Part shown: positions 1 to 9,126 of the stretch, one piece after another | How the letters are laid out: each line of letters starts with the position of its first letter | How positions within the stretch are numbered: the first letter of the stretch is position 1 | NCBI RefSeq assembly: GCF_000023225.1 | Contig: NC_013173.1 | Coordinates: forward strand, 684,501-748,500 | Origin: Desulfomicrobium baculatum DSM 4028 | Lineage (GTDB): Bacteria > Desulfobacterota > Desulfovibrionia > Desulfovibrionales > Desulfomicrobiaceae | DNA: 64,000 bases | Reading direction: 5' to 3' | Position numbers and translations under genes: made by a program | Notes under the pieces: model-generated | What the model was told of the DNA's origin: nothing | Database searches by the model: none | The model's input: only the letters and a program-made list of their open reading frames with translations

Positions 1-258
1 CGGTATCCGCAATTGCAGCCCATCATGGGCGCCATCCCCGGATTCAAAGCCTTTATCGCGGCTGTTGTCGGCGGTATCGGCTCCATTCAGGGGGCCGTCA
101 TCGGTGGCCTGCTCCTTGGCTTCATCGAAATCATGACCGTGGCGTTTTTCCCGGATCTGGCAGGCTATCGTGATGCCTTCGCCTTCATCCTGCTCATTGG
201 CATGCTGCTGATCAAGCCCACCGGCATCATGGGCGTCAAGACGGAGGACAAGGTCTGA
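1..258 (+). CDS. livH: Branched-chain amino acid ABC transporter permease LivH, C-terminal part
   Basis: The gene is open at the left edge, so only its last 85 residues are visible. They contain the glycine-rich loop typical of LivH permeases (PGFKAFIAAVVGGIGSIQGA), followed by hydrophobic segments and a short polar tail. LivH and LivM form the inner-membrane channel for branched-chain amino acids. The stop codon overlaps the ATG of livM by one base, so translation is probably coupled. The order livH-livM-livG-livF is the standard operon; the binding protein gene should lie upstream, outside the window. Substrate is inferred from family only. Confidence 0.9.
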   Translation, partial: RYPQLQPIMGAIPGFKAFIAAVVGGIGSIQGAVIGGLLLGFIEIMTVAFFPDLAGYRDAFAFILLIGMLLIKPTGIMGVKTEDKV

Positions 259-1295
259 TGAACCGCAATACAACCATACTTCTCAATTTCGTGCTGGTGG
301 GTTGCCTGGGACTTTTTCTGTGGTGGGCCGAAGGGAATCTGGACGGCTACAAGATCCAGATCCTGAACCTCATCGCCGTGAACATCATCCTGGCCCTGTC
401 GCTGAACCTCATCTACGGCTTCACCGGCATGTTCAGCCTGGGCCATGCAGGCTTCATGGCTATCGGCGCCTACGTCTGCTCCATCCTGATCATGACTCCG
501 GACCAGAAGGCCACGCTCTTCATACTGCAGGAGGCCTTTCCTCTGGTGCAGAACTCCCACGCCCCTTTTCTGGTGGCGGTGATCGCGGGCGGGCTCGTGG
601 CGGCTCTGTTCGGTATTGTCATCGGCGCGCCCCTCCTGCGTCTGGGAGACGACTATCTGGGCATTGCGACCCTGGGTTTCGCGGAGATCGTGCGCGTCAT
701 CGGCAACAACATCCCGCGCGTGACCAATGGGGCGCTCGGCTTCAAGGGCATCCCGGATCACGCCAACCTGTGGTGGAATTTCGGCTGGTGTCTGCTGACC
801 CTCTATTTTGTCATCCGCATCGTGAACAGCAACACGGGCAACGTCTTCAAGGCCATCCGCGACGACGAGACCGCAGCCAAGGCCATGGGCATCAACGTCT
901 TTAAGATCAAGCTCTTGTCCTTCACCTTCGGTGCCTTTTTCGCAGGGGTGGGCGGGGCGCTGCTGGCGAGCCTTCTGACCACCATCGACCCCAAGATGTT
1001 CCTCTTCACCCTGACTTTTAGCGTGCTCATGATCGTGGTCACCGGCGGGCTTGGCTCCATCACCGGCTCTATCCTGGCGGGCACCGGCATCACCGTGGTG
1101 CTTGAATGGCTCCGGATCGTCGAGAATCCCATCACCATCGGGGATTGGAGCATGGATGGCATCCCCGGAATGCGCATGGTCGTCTTTTCCCTGGTGCTCA
1201 TTCTGGTCATCCTTTTTCGCCGGGAAGGTATCATGGGCATGCGTGAAATCACCTGGGACGGCGTGGCCCGGTTCATGAAGAGAGGTAAGGCATGA
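258..1295 (+). CDS. livM: Branched-chain amino acid ABC transporter permease LivM
   Basis: A 345-residue polytopic inner-membrane protein with the LivM signature region (NLIYGFTGMFSLGHAGFMAI) near residues 50-70 and the permease loop GDDYLGIATLGFAEIVRVI near residues 130-150. It is the second channel subunit of the LIV-type importer. Length matches the family. It starts one base inside the livH stop and its own stop overlaps the livG start (ATGA), indicating one coupled operon. The most C-terminal residues are charged and cytoplasmic. Confidence 0.95.
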   Translation: MNRNTTILLNFVLVGCLGLFLWWAEGNLDGYKIQILNLIAVNIILALSLNLIYGFTGMFSLGHAGFMAIGAYVCSILIMTPDQKATLFILQEAFPLVQNSHAPFLVAVIAGGLVAALFGIVIGAPLLRLGDDYLGIATLGFAEIVRVIGNNIPRVTNGALGFKGIPDHANLWWNFGWCLLTLYFVIRIVNSNTGNVFKAIRDDETAAKAMGINVFKIKLLSFTFGAFFAGVGGALLASLLTTIDPKMFLFTLTFSVLMIVVTGGLGSITGSILAGTGITVVLEWLRIVENPITIGDWSMDGIPGMRMVVFSLVLILVILFRREGIMGMREITWDGVARFMKRGKA

Positions 1296-2071
1296 GCACG
1301 ATTCTCGAAACCAAAAATCTGACCATGCGTTTCGGCGGCCTTGTCGCCGTGTCGGAATTCAGTGCCTGCATCCCCCAGGGCAGCATCACCGGGCTTATCG
1401 GCCCCAACGGCGCGGGCAAGACTACCTGCTTCAACATGGTCACGGGCTTTTACCGGCCAACTGAAGGCCAGGTTTTCTTCGAGGGCAAGGAACTGACGGG
1501 AAAGTCCCCGCATCAGGTCTGCCGGGCCGGAATCGCCCGCACCTTCCAGAACATCCGCCTGTTCGGTAACGAAACTGCGCTTGAAAATGTCATGATCGGA
1601 AACTTCGTACGCCAGCGCACGGGCTGGATCCAGTCCGTGCTCATGACGCCCGCGTCCCTGCGCGAAGAGCGCGAGATCCGCAAGCGCTCCATGGAGCTTC
1701 TCGAAGTGGTCGGACTTGGGGACATCGCCGGGGAAAAGGCGAGCAGTCTGCCGTACGGCGCGCAGCGTCGTCTGGAGATCGCCCGCGCCCTGGCCACCTC
1801 GCCTCGCTTTTTGCTGCTCGACGAGCCTGCGGCAGGTATGAACCCCCAGGAATCCATGGAACTCATGGCTTTCATCCGCACTATCCGCACCCGTTTCGAC
1901 CTGACCATCCTGCTCATCGAACACGACATGAAAGTGGTCATGGGCGTGTGCGAACATATGTGGGTTCTGGACTACGGAGTGACCATCGCCGAGGGCGACC
2001 CTGAATCCATTCAGTCCAACCCCAAGGTCATCGAAGCCTATCTGGGTGAGGAGTACGTGAAATATGCTTAA
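1292..2071 (+). CDS. livG: Branched-chain amino acid ABC transporter ATP-binding protein LivG
   Basis: A 259-residue cytoplasmic ATPase. Walker A (GPNGAGKTT) is at about residues 37-45, the LivG-type signature LPYGAQRRLEIARAL is near residue 150, and Walker B (FLLLDEPAAGMNP) is near residue 172. The long insertion between Walker A and the signature, and the C-terminal extension ending in EAYLGEE, are typical of LivG rather than LivF. It drives the LivHM channel together with LivF. The ATGA overlap with livM and an 8-base overlap with livF show translational coupling. Confidence 0.96.
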   Translation: MSTILETKNLTMRFGGLVAVSEFSACIPQGSITGLIGPNGAGKTTCFNMVTGFYRPTEGQVFFEGKELTGKSPHQVCRAGIARTFQNIRLFGNETALENVMIGNFVRQRTGWIQSVLMTPASLREEREIRKRSMELLEVVGLGDIAGEKASSLPYGAQRRLEIARALATSPRFLLLDEPAAGMNPQESMELMAFIRTIRTRFDLTILLIEHDMKVVMGVCEHMWVLDYGVTIAEGDPESIQSNPKVIEAYLGEEYVKYA

Positions 2072-2768
2072 GATCAGTGACTTGCATGTATATTACGGGG
2101 GCATTCACGCCCTCAAGGGGATCTCGCTGGATGTGCCCACGGGCAAGATCGTGACCCTCATCGGGGCCAACGGCGCGGGCAAGAGCAGCACGCTCAGAGC
2201 CATCTCAGGGCTTATCAAGAACAAGAAAGGCACCATCACCTACAACGATCGCGATATCACCACCCTCGACCCGGTGGAGATCGTCAAAGGCGGAATCGTC
2301 ATGGCCCCCGAAGGCCGGCGCATCTTCCCGCATCTTTCGGTGGCCGAGAACCTGTACCTGGGCGCTTTCAGCCGCAGCGACAAGGACGGGATCGAGCGCG
2401 ACAAGGAGTGGGTCTTCGACCTCTTCCCGCGCATGCGCGAGCGTCAGAATCAGAAGGGCGGGACCCTGTCCGGCGGTGAACAGCAGATGCTGGCCGTGGG
2501 CCGGGCGCTGATGAGTGCGCCGGATGTGGTCATGCTCGACGAGCCGTCCCTGGGACTGGCTCCGCTGCTGGTCAAGGATGTCTTCGAGATCATCAAGGTC
2601 ATAAATGCCCAGGGCAAGACCGTCGTTCTGGTTGAGCAGAACGCTTTCGCGGCCCTCAAGGTGGCCCACTACGCCTATGTGCTCGAAACCGGGGCCATCG
2701 TCCTGCAGGGCACGGGAGAAGAGCTGTTGAACGACGAGCGGGTCATCCAGGCCTACCTGGGCGGGTGA
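2064..2768 (+). CDS. livF: Branched-chain amino acid ABC transporter ATP-binding protein LivF
   Basis: The second ATPase of the LIV transporter, 234 residues as usual for LivF. Walker A (GANGAGKSS) lies at about residues 34-42, the signature LSGGEQQMLAVGRAL near 134, Walker B (VVMLDEPSLGLAP) near 155, and the family C-terminus ends in VIQAYLGG. It is the last gene of the operon: its start is inside livG and a strong intrinsic terminator follows about 60 bases after its stop. Confidence 0.96.
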   Translation: MLKISDLHVYYGGIHALKGISLDVPTGKIVTLIGANGAGKSSTLRAISGLIKNKKGTITYNDRDITTLDPVEIVKGGIVMAPEGRRIFPHLSVAENLYLGAFSRSDKDGIERDKEWVFDLFPRMRERQNQKGGTLSGGEQQMLAVGRALMSAPDVVMLDEPSLGLAPLLVKDVFEIIKVINAQGKTVVLVEQNAFAALKVAHYAYVLETGAIVLQGTGEELLNDERVIQAYLGG

Positions 2769-2820
2769 AGCCGGGAACGAAGTGCTGCGAATACGGTCCG
2801 GGCCGTCTTTGTATGGATAT

Positions 2821-2866
2821 GTGAACGCCCTCCCTCTTTCTTGAGACGGAGGGCTTTTTCGTTCAC
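2821..2866 (+). terminator. Intrinsic terminator after livF
   Basis: A stem of GCCCTCC (2827-2833) pairs with GGAGGGC (2848-2854) and is followed by TTTTTC. Outside it, GTGAACG (2821-2827) can also pair with CGTTCAC (2860-2866), so the whole element is nearly a perfect inverted repeat. Its position just after livF fits termination of the liv operon. Confidence 0.85.
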
Positions 2867-3086
2867 TGTCCGGAGCGACCATATGAAGAAAAATCAGGTG
2901 AGTCCGGCTACATATGGGGTTAAATTGCACTTCTCATGGCGGGCGCAACCGGTTATGGGGAAGTTCTGACGCGTTGGGCGGAGCCGGTTCGCCGGCCCGG
3001 TGCGGGGAGTACCCGATGATCGAGGCGACTGCGGAACATCCATCGTCACGGTCCGCATTTTCACCAGTGTTACGGGAGACAATGGA
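2867..3086 (+). other. Leader region before nfnA, no gene seen
   Basis: The gap between livF and nfnA is 318 bases including the terminator. After the terminator I see no convincing coding frame: an open frame entering nfnA from 3000 lacks a good ribosome site, whereas ATG 3087 has GGGAG eight bases upstream. The nfnAB promoter must lie here, but I could not pick a convincing -35/-10 pair. Confidence 0.5.
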
Positions 3087-3920
3087 ATGTTCAGAATAAT
3101 CAAGCGCGAGGAAATGGCCGGCGGAACGGTCGTGCTGAATGAGATCGAGGCGCCGCGCATCGCCGTCAAGGCCCGGCCCGGACAGTTTGTCATCTTGAAG
3201 GCCAACGAGGACGGTGAGCGCATCCCCCTGACCATGGCCGAGACCGATCCGGCCAAGGGCACGATCACGGTCATCTACATGGTGGTCGGCAAGAGCACGG
3301 AACTGTTTTCCCGGCTTCAGGTCGGGGACTCCTATCAGAACGTCATCGGCCCGCTGGGCCAGCCGACGCATATTGAGGGCGGCAAGAACGTCGTCTGCGT
3401 GGGCGGCGGGACAGGGGTGGCGGTGCTGCATCCCATCGCGCGCGGCATGAAGGACGCAGGGAGCACGGTGACCTCCATCATCGGAGCCCGCAACAAGGAC
3501 CTGCTTATCCTGGAAGACAGGATGCGCCAGGCCTCTCATGAACTGCACATCTGCACCGATGACGGCTCCCACGGTCGCAAGGGGTTCGTGACCGAAGTGC
3601 TGCGGGAGCTCTTGGAGCAGGGCGGCGTAGACCAGGTTGTGGCCATCGGGCCCGTGCCGATGATGAAGTTCGTCTCTCTTCTGACCAAGGAATTTAATGT
3701 CCCGACGCTGGTCAGCCTCAACCCGATCATGATCGACGGCACCGGCATGTGCGGTGGATGCCGGGTCTCTGTCGGCGGCGAGACGAAGTTCGGCTGCGTG
3801 GACGGCCCTGAGTTCGATGGACACAAGGTGGATTTCGACGAACTGATCCTTCGCCTGCAAGCCTACACGGAACAGGAAAAGCTCAGTCATCACAAGTGCA
3901 AATGCAAAGGAGAACTGTAG
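3087..3920 (+). CDS. nfnA: NADH-dependent reduced ferredoxin:NADP+ oxidoreductase small subunit NfnA (SudB-like)
   Basis: A 277-residue flavoprotein subunit of the dihydroorotate dehydrogenase electron-transfer/ferredoxin-NADP reductase family. It has an FAD-binding beta-barrel at the N-terminus, the NAD-binding glycine motif VGGGTGVAVLHP near residues 107-118, and a C-terminal [2Fe-2S] region (GTGMCGGCRVSVGG, then FGCVDGPEFDGH) near 218-240. With NfnB it reversibly couples NADH and reduced ferredoxin oxidation to NADP+ reduction by flavin-based electron bifurcation, a reaction typical of sulfate reducers and clostridia. ATG 3087 was chosen for its GGGAG ribosome site. Its stop abuts the nfnB start directly. 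Confidence 0.9.
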   Translation: MFRIIKREEMAGGTVVLNEIEAPRIAVKARPGQFVILKANEDGERIPLTMAETDPAKGTITVIYMVVGKSTELFSRLQVGDSYQNVIGPLGQPTHIEGGKNVVCVGGGTGVAVLHPIARGMKDAGSTVTSIIGARNKDLLILEDRMRQASHELHICTDDGSHGRKGFVTEVLRELLEQGGVDQVVAIGPVPMMKFVSLLTKEFNVPTLVSLNPIMIDGTGMCGGCRVSVGGETKFGCVDGPEFDGHKVDFDELILRLQAYTEQEKLSHHKCKCKGEL

Positions 3921-5321
3921 ATGGGGGCCGCGAACCAGAAGTCACGTCAGGCCATGCCCGAACAGGATCCTCACGTTCGGGCCAGAAATTTTGAAGAAGT
4001 GCCCTTGGGCTACACGCCGGAAATGGCCATCGCCGAGGCGAGCCGCTGCCTGCAGTGCAAGAATCCGCTCTGCGTGCAGGGGTGCCCTGTGGGCGTCGCC
4101 ATTCCCGAGTTCATAAAGCATATCGCCGACGGAAAATTCGATCTGGCCATCGGCAAGATCTGGGAGCGCAACAGCCTCCCGGCGGTCTGCGGCAGGGTCT
4201 GTCCGCAGGAGGTCCAGTGCGAAGGCAACTGCATCCTTGGCCGCAAGGGCGAGGCCGTGGCCATCGGCAACCTGGAGCGGTTCGCTGCGGACTGGGAGCG
4301 GGCCAATCATGCCTGCGAATTGCCGTCCCGTGAAAAGGCCACGGGCAAGAAGGTGGCCGTGGTCGGTTCCGGCCCTTCCGGCCTGACCGTTGCCGGAGAC
4401 CTGATTTTAAAAGGGCACGAGGTCACCATTTTCGAGGCCTTTCACAAGCCCGGCGGGGTGCTGGTTTACGGCATCCCCGAGTTCAGGCTGCCCAAGGAGA
4501 TTGTCGCGTCCGAAGTGTCCTGTCTGCAGGCCCAGGGGGCCAGGATCGAGTGCGACGTGGTGGTGGGTCGCACCGAGACGGTGGACGAGCTTTTCGAGCA
4601 GGGCTTTGACGCGGTTTACCTGGGCGTGGGCGCTGGTCTGCCCCGGTTCATGAACATCCCCGGCGAAAACATGATCGGCGTGCTCTCGGCCAACGAATAC
4701 CTGACCCGGGCCAATCTGATGAAGGCCTACCTTTTCCCGCAGGTGGACACGCCCATTCCCCACGGCCGCAATGTGGTCGTGCTTGGAGCCGGAAACGTGG
4801 CCATGGACAGCGCGCGCACGGCCATGCGCCTGGGCGCGGAGAAGGTCAGCATCGTCTATCGTCGCTCACGGGCGGAGATGCCGGCCCGAAGCGCGGAAAT
4901 CCACCACGCCGAGGAAGAGGGCCTCCATTTCGAGTTGCTGTCCAACCCGGTGCGCTATCTGGGTGACGAGAAGGGTCGCCTGACCGGGATCGAGTGCGTG
5001 CGCATGGAACTTGGCGAACCTGATGCATCCGGACGCAGGCGCCCGGTGGTTGTTCCGGGTTCGGAGTTTGTCATCGAGTGCGATCTGGCCATCGTGGCCA
5101 TAGGTTCGGGGGCCAACCCGCTGCTGACCCGCTCGACCCCCGACCTGCCTCTGGGCAAATCGGGATACATCATGGCCAACCCGGAGACCGGCAAGACCGG
5201 GAAAAAAGCCGTGTGGGCCGGAGGCGACATCGTCACCGGAGCGGCCACGGTCATCCTGGCCATGGGCGCGGGCAGAAAGGCCGCCGACTCGATCCATGAA
5301 TACCTGACCTGGGGCTGGTAG
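3921..5321 (+). CDS. nfnB: NADH-dependent reduced ferredoxin:NADP+ oxidoreductase large subunit NfnB (GltA/SudA-like)
   Basis: A 466-residue homologue of the glutamate synthase small subunit. Two cysteine clusters for [4Fe-4S] centres are visible: CLQCKNPLCVQGCP near residues 43-56 and CGRVCPQEVQCEGNC near 90-104. An FAD-binding motif (VVGSGPSGLTVAG) follows near 146 and an NADP-binding motif (VLGAGNVAMDSA) near 288. It carries the bifurcating FAD. The absence of a glutamate synthase large subunit and the immediate contact with nfnA make the Nfn role much more likely than glutamate synthesis. Confidence 0.92.
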   Translation: MGAANQKSRQAMPEQDPHVRARNFEEVPLGYTPEMAIAEASRCLQCKNPLCVQGCPVGVAIPEFIKHIADGKFDLAIGKIWERNSLPAVCGRVCPQEVQCEGNCILGRKGEAVAIGNLERFAADWERANHACELPSREKATGKKVAVVGSGPSGLTVAGDLILKGHEVTIFEAFHKPGGVLVYGIPEFRLPKEIVASEVSCLQAQGARIECDVVVGRTETVDELFEQGFDAVYLGVGAGLPRFMNIPGENMIGVLSANEYLTRANLMKAYLFPQVDTPIPHGRNVVVLGAGNVAMDSARTAMRLGAEKVSIVYRRSRAEMPARSAEIHHAEEEGLHFELLSNPVRYLGDEKGRLTGIECVRMELGEPDASGRRRPVVVPGSEFVIECDLAIVAIGSGANPLLTRSTPDLPLGKSGYIMANPETGKTGKKAVWAGGDIVTGAATVILAMGAGRKAADSIHEYLTWGW

Positions 5322-5360
5322 AAACTGTTTTCTTAAAGAAGACCGTCATCTCGATGACAA

Positions 5361-5427
5361 AACGCTGCCCCGGGCAGGCGCCACGGCGGATGTATCCGAT
5401 CTGTGGACGCTTGACCGGGGCAGCGTT
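5361..5427 (+). terminator. Large inverted repeat after nfnB, possible terminator
   Basis: AACGCTGCCCCGG (5361-5373) pairs perfectly over 13 bases with CCGGGGCAGCGTT (5415-5427), with a 41-base loop, followed by a moderately T-rich stretch. Just upstream, GTCATC-TC-GATGAC (5345-5358) is another small palindrome. Position fits nfnAB termination, but the long loop is unusual. Confidence 0.5.
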
Positions 5428-5574
5428 GTTTCAATTTTCGTTCGTCATCCGCTACGCGAGGGCCTCTGCCTGATCCTTTTTTCTGCGCATCATGATCCTG
5501 CTGCCCAAAGCCGTATCCCTCTTGAAGGAGATGGCTTTCAAGCACCCGAAAAGACAGAAATAAATATGCCTTGA

Positions 5575-5624
5575 ACAAGCCGCCCTAGACGGAAATGGCT
5601 TGTCGCGGCAGTTCGCGACTTTTT
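5575..5624 (+). other. Two adjacent hairpins ending in a T-run, possible RNA 3' end
   Basis: ACAAGCC near 5576 can pair with GGCTTGT near 5597. It is followed at once by GTCGCG (5602-5607), loop GCAGTT, CGCGAC (5614-5619) and TTTTT. The second hairpin looks like an intrinsic terminator, yet no plus-strand gene ends here. It may mark the end of a small RNA or of nfnAB readthrough. An antisense frame over this region (5452-5685) is discussed among rejected items. Confidence 0.35.
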
Positions 5625-5714
5625 GCAGCGCCTCCAAGTATAGCGCAGTCAGGATTTCTGTCTTTTTCAGCTGAACAATTTTCATTTTTACGATAGAAAT
5701 GCAGTATAATGGTG

Positions 5715-5726
5715 ATGAATATTCAT
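5715..5726. promoter_or_regulatory. Palindrome ATGAATATTCAT
   Basis: A perfect 12-base palindrome at the upstream edge of the AT-rich region before dctP. It could be an operator, but short AT palindromes also occur by chance. Confidence 0.3.
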
Positions 5727-5760
5727 TTCAAAGAAAACTTCTTATTCTGAAAACGGTTTG

Positions 5761-5778
5761 TGTCCGATAAATCGGACA
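5761..5778. promoter_or_regulatory. Candidate operator TGTCCGAT-AA-ATCGGACA
   Basis: A perfect inverted repeat with 8-base arms and a 2-base centre. It lies four bases upstream of a TTGACA -35-like box (5783-5788), where a dimeric regulator would be expected. The half-site contains GC pairs inside an otherwise AT-rich region, which makes chance less likely. No regulator gene is adjacent, so the protein is unknown. Confidence 0.5.
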
Positions 5779-5936
5779 TATTTTGACAAAGATAGAGCTC
5801 TTTTTTTTATGTATTACAAAATTAATTTCAGTAGTATGTGTTAATTGTTATTTAAAACATAAAGATTATATTTTTTTTAAACCCAATCTTTCAAGATTAA
5901 GCTAAAAAAAATTGTAATCAAAATAATTATACGTTT

Positions 5937-5960
5937 TGATAAATTTATCACGAGCGTGAT
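5937..5960. promoter_or_regulatory. Overlapping palindromes, CRP/FNR-like candidate operator
   Basis: TGATAAATTTATCA (5937-5950) is a perfect 14-base palindrome and shares four bases with a second one, ATCACG-AG-CGTGAT (5947-5960). Half-sites of the TGAT/ATCA type resemble CRP/FNR-family operators. They lie about 140-165 bases before the dctP start. Confidence 0.4.
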
Positions 5961-6076
5961 TGGTTGTGCGAACAGTTTAAGAAATAGTTTTTTTCGTTCA
6001 TTTATGAAAAAAAAAGATAATTTATTCATAAATTCTTGCCGCACAGCTTCTCTGGGGGTAGTCGATTTCAAACTAA

Positions 6077-7090
<1,014 letters not shown>

Positions 7091-7102
7091 TCCCGTCAGA
7101 TC

Positions 7103-7651
7103 ATGAATACATTCATCAACAAAGTGGAGGAGGGGATTATTTCCCTCCTCCTTGCTTCCATGACGCTCCTTGTCTTCATGGAAGTGCTCATGCGGTACGG
7201 GTTCAACGTGGGCATCCACTGGTCCCAGGAATTAACCCTGCTCTTGTCGGGCTGGATGGTCATGTTCGGGGTTTCCTACGGCATCAAGGTCGGGTCGCAT
7301 ATCGGTGTCGACGCCTTGGTCAAGCTGTTCCCGGCGCATGTGCGCAAGGCCATCTCCATCGTGGCGATTTTGCTGTGTCTCACCTATTGCGGGCTTTTTC
7401 TGGTGGGCAGTTGGGCGTATCTCGGGAAGCTCAAAAGCATAGGCATCCACCTTGAGGACATTCCTGTTCCCAAATGGATCGCCAACAGCATCCTTTTTGG
7501 CGGCATGGTCATGCTCGCCATCCGGCTTCTGGATCTTCTCTGGGCGGTCATCCGGGGCCGGCAGGAAGGTTTCAAGCTTCTGGATGAGGCCAAGGAGAGC
7601 ATGTATCTGGCGCAAAAAGAGGGTACTTCCCTGGATGGAGACGACGAATGA
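7103..7651 (+). CDS. dctQ: TRAP transporter small membrane subunit DctQ
   Basis: A 182-residue inner-membrane protein with four predicted membrane segments and the conserved WSQELTLLLSGWMVMFGVSYGIK region near residues 36-58 (family motif around the E-x-x-x-L-L and the GxSYxxK). It holds the substrate-binding protein and DctM together. The C-terminal about 40 residues are charged and longer than in some relatives. It starts 12 bases after dctP and its stop overlaps the dctM start (ATGA). Confidence 0.9.
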   Translation: MNTFINKVEEGIISLLLASMTLLVFMEVLMRYGFNVGIHWSQELTLLLSGWMVMFGVSYGIKVGSHIGVDALVKLFPAHVRKAISIVAILLCLTYCGLFLVGSWAYLGKLKSIGIHLEDIPVPKWIANSILFGGMVMLAIRLLDLLWAVIRGRQEGFKLLDEAKESMYLAQKEGTSLDGDDE

Positions 7652-9045
7652 CAACTGCGGCACTGTTCACCCTGCTCTTCCTCTTTATTGCCACGGGGAT
7701 GCCCATCGCCATTGCGCTGGGCCTTTCGAGCATCACCACCATCCTGTTTTTTTCCAACGATTCTCTGGCATCCATTGCCCTCAAGCTGTTTGAATCGGTT
7801 TCCGAACACTATACCCTGCTGGCCATTCCGTTCTTCATTTTGTCCTCCCAGTTTTTGTCCACGGGAGGCGTGGCCAAGCGGCTTATCAACTTCGCCCTCG
7901 ACTGCATCGGGCACGTCAAGGGCGGCCTGGCCATGGCCTCGGTCCTGGCCTGCATGCTCTTTGCCGCCGTGTCCGGATCTTCGCCGGCCACGGTGGCGGC
8001 CATCGGCAGCATCGTCATCGGCGGCATGGTCCGTTCGGGCTACCCCGAGAGCTTCGCGGCCGGTGTCATCTGCAACGCCGGGACGCTGGGCATCCTCATT
8101 CCGCCGTCCATCGTTATGCTCGTGTACGCGGCGGCTACCCAGGAATCGGCGGCACGGCTGTTCATGGCCGGTTTCATCCCCGGCATCTGCCTGGGGCTGC
8201 TCCTGATGATCGCCATCTACATCGTGGCTCGCATCAAGAATTATCCGGCCCTGGCCTGGCCCGGGTTCAAGCAGGTCTTCAAGTCCGGGTTCACGGCCAT
8301 GGGCGGCCTCATGCTGGTCGTCATCGTGCTGGGCTCCATTTACGGCGGCATCTGCAGCCCCACGGAGGCAGCGGCCATTTCGGCCGTGTATGCCTACTGG
8401 ATCGCCGTCTTCGTCTACCGCGACATGGGGCCGCTCAAGGAAGTCCCCCTGCGCAAGGTCGACGAGCCTCTGGCTTCGGCCCTGTTTCGCGGATTGTGGC
8501 AGACTCTCGTAGCCATCCCCAAATCCTGGTATCATCCGGAAGTGCGGCACGTCGTGCTCGATGCGGCCAAGGTCAGCATCATGCTGCTTTTCATCATCGG
8601 CAACGCCATGCTCTTCGCCCACGTGCTGACCACGGAGCGAATCCCCCATCTCATTGCCGAGACCATCGTCGGCTGGGGCTTGCCGGCCTGGGGTTTTCTT
8701 ATCGTCGTCAACATCCTGCTTCTGATCGCCGGCAACTTCATGGAGCCTTCGGCCATCACCATGATCATGATCCCGATCCTCTTTCCCATCGCGGTCAAGC
8801 TCGGCATCGATCCCATTCATCTGGGCATCATCTGCGTGGTCAACATGGAGATCGGACTGATCACCCCGCCGGTGGGGCTCAATCTCTTTGTCACGGCGGG
8901 CATCACCAAACGCGACCTGACCTGGGTCGTGCGCGCGGCGACACCGTGGCTCATGATTCTGCTCTTCTTCCTGATCCTCGTCACCTACATCCCGCAGATA
9001 TCCCTGTGGCTGCCCGAGTATATCGACAAGCTCAAAGGGTATTGA
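7648..9045 (+). CDS. dctM: TRAP transporter large permease DctM
   Basis: A 465-residue protein with about twelve membrane segments, the sodium-coupled transport subunit of a TRAP system. Family motifs include LLAIPFFILSSQFLSTGG near residue 55, FAAVSGSSPATVAAIGS near 108, LIPPSIVMLVYA near 150, and the C-terminal NMEIGLITPPVGLNLFV near 400. A polar insertion around residues 250-300 is longer than usual. Coupled to dctQ by ATGA overlap, followed by a terminator. Confidence 0.93.
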   Translation: MTTAALFTLLFLFIATGMPIAIALGLSSITTILFFSNDSLASIALKLFESVSEHYTLLAIPFFILSSQFLSTGGVAKRLINFALDCIGHVKGGLAMASVLACMLFAAVSGSSPATVAAIGSIVIGGMVRSGYPESFAAGVICNAGTLGILIPPSIVMLVYAAATQESAARLFMAGFIPGICLGLLLMIAIYIVARIKNYPALAWPGFKQVFKSGFTAMGGLMLVVIVLGSIYGGICSPTEAAAISAVYAYWIAVFVYRDMGPLKEVPLRKVDEPLASALFRGLWQTLVAIPKSWYHPEVRHVVLDAAKVSIMLLFIIGNAMLFAHVLTTERIPHLIAETIVGWGLPAWGFLIVVNILLLIAGNFMEPSAITMIMIPILFPIAVKLGIDPIHLGIICVVNMEIGLITPPVGLNLFVTAGITKRDLTWVVRAATPWLMILLFFLILVTYIPQISLWLPEYIDKLKGY

Positions 9046-9072
9046 CGGATTTGGTGGGCAAAACCGCATTGC

Positions 9073-9103
9073 AACCGGGCTTCGAGAGAGGCCCGGTTTT
9101 TTT
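9073..9103 (+). terminator. Intrinsic terminator after dctM
   Basis: AACCGGGC (9073-9080) pairs with GCCCGGTT (9091-9098), with a run of seven T bases from 9097. It ends the dctPQM operon and faces the convergent zur gene. Confidence 0.88.
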
Positions 9104-9126
9104 ATATGTTTCTGCCTGAATGAGGA

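Larger units (their letters stand above)
5690..6060. other. AT-rich regulatory region upstream of the TRAP operon
   Basis: About 370 bases with markedly higher A+T than the surrounding genes and no credible coding frame. It contains several near-perfect palindromes (listed separately) and possible promoter pairs: TTGACA at 5783-5788 with weak -10 matches near 5806-5813, and TTGTTA 5845-5850 with TATATT 5867-5872 (16-base spacing). In such AT-rich DNA chance matches are common, so the promoter positions are tentative. The dctP leader would be 200 bases or longer. Confidence 0.55.

Noticed and set aside
2925-2958. Possible promoter for nfnAB (TTGCAC with TTATGG)
   Set aside because: The spacing is 22 bases, too long for a normal sigma-70 promoter.
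5452-5685. Minus-strand 77-codon frame after nfnB
   Set aside because: It has an ATG but no ribosome site, overlaps strong hairpins and contains many Cys/Arg-rich, non-globular stretches. I could not support it as a gene, although a short peptide cannot be excluded.
5877-6071. Minus-strand 64-codon frame in the AT-rich region
   Set aside because: Sequence is Phe/Ile/Lys-rich as expected for translated AT-rich DNA, and it covers the dctP leader.
7384-9069. Long minus-strand frame (561 codons) opposite dctQM
   Set aside because: Antisense to clearly coding dctM; the translation is low-complexity Asp/His/Arg-rich, a common artefact of GC-rich genes.
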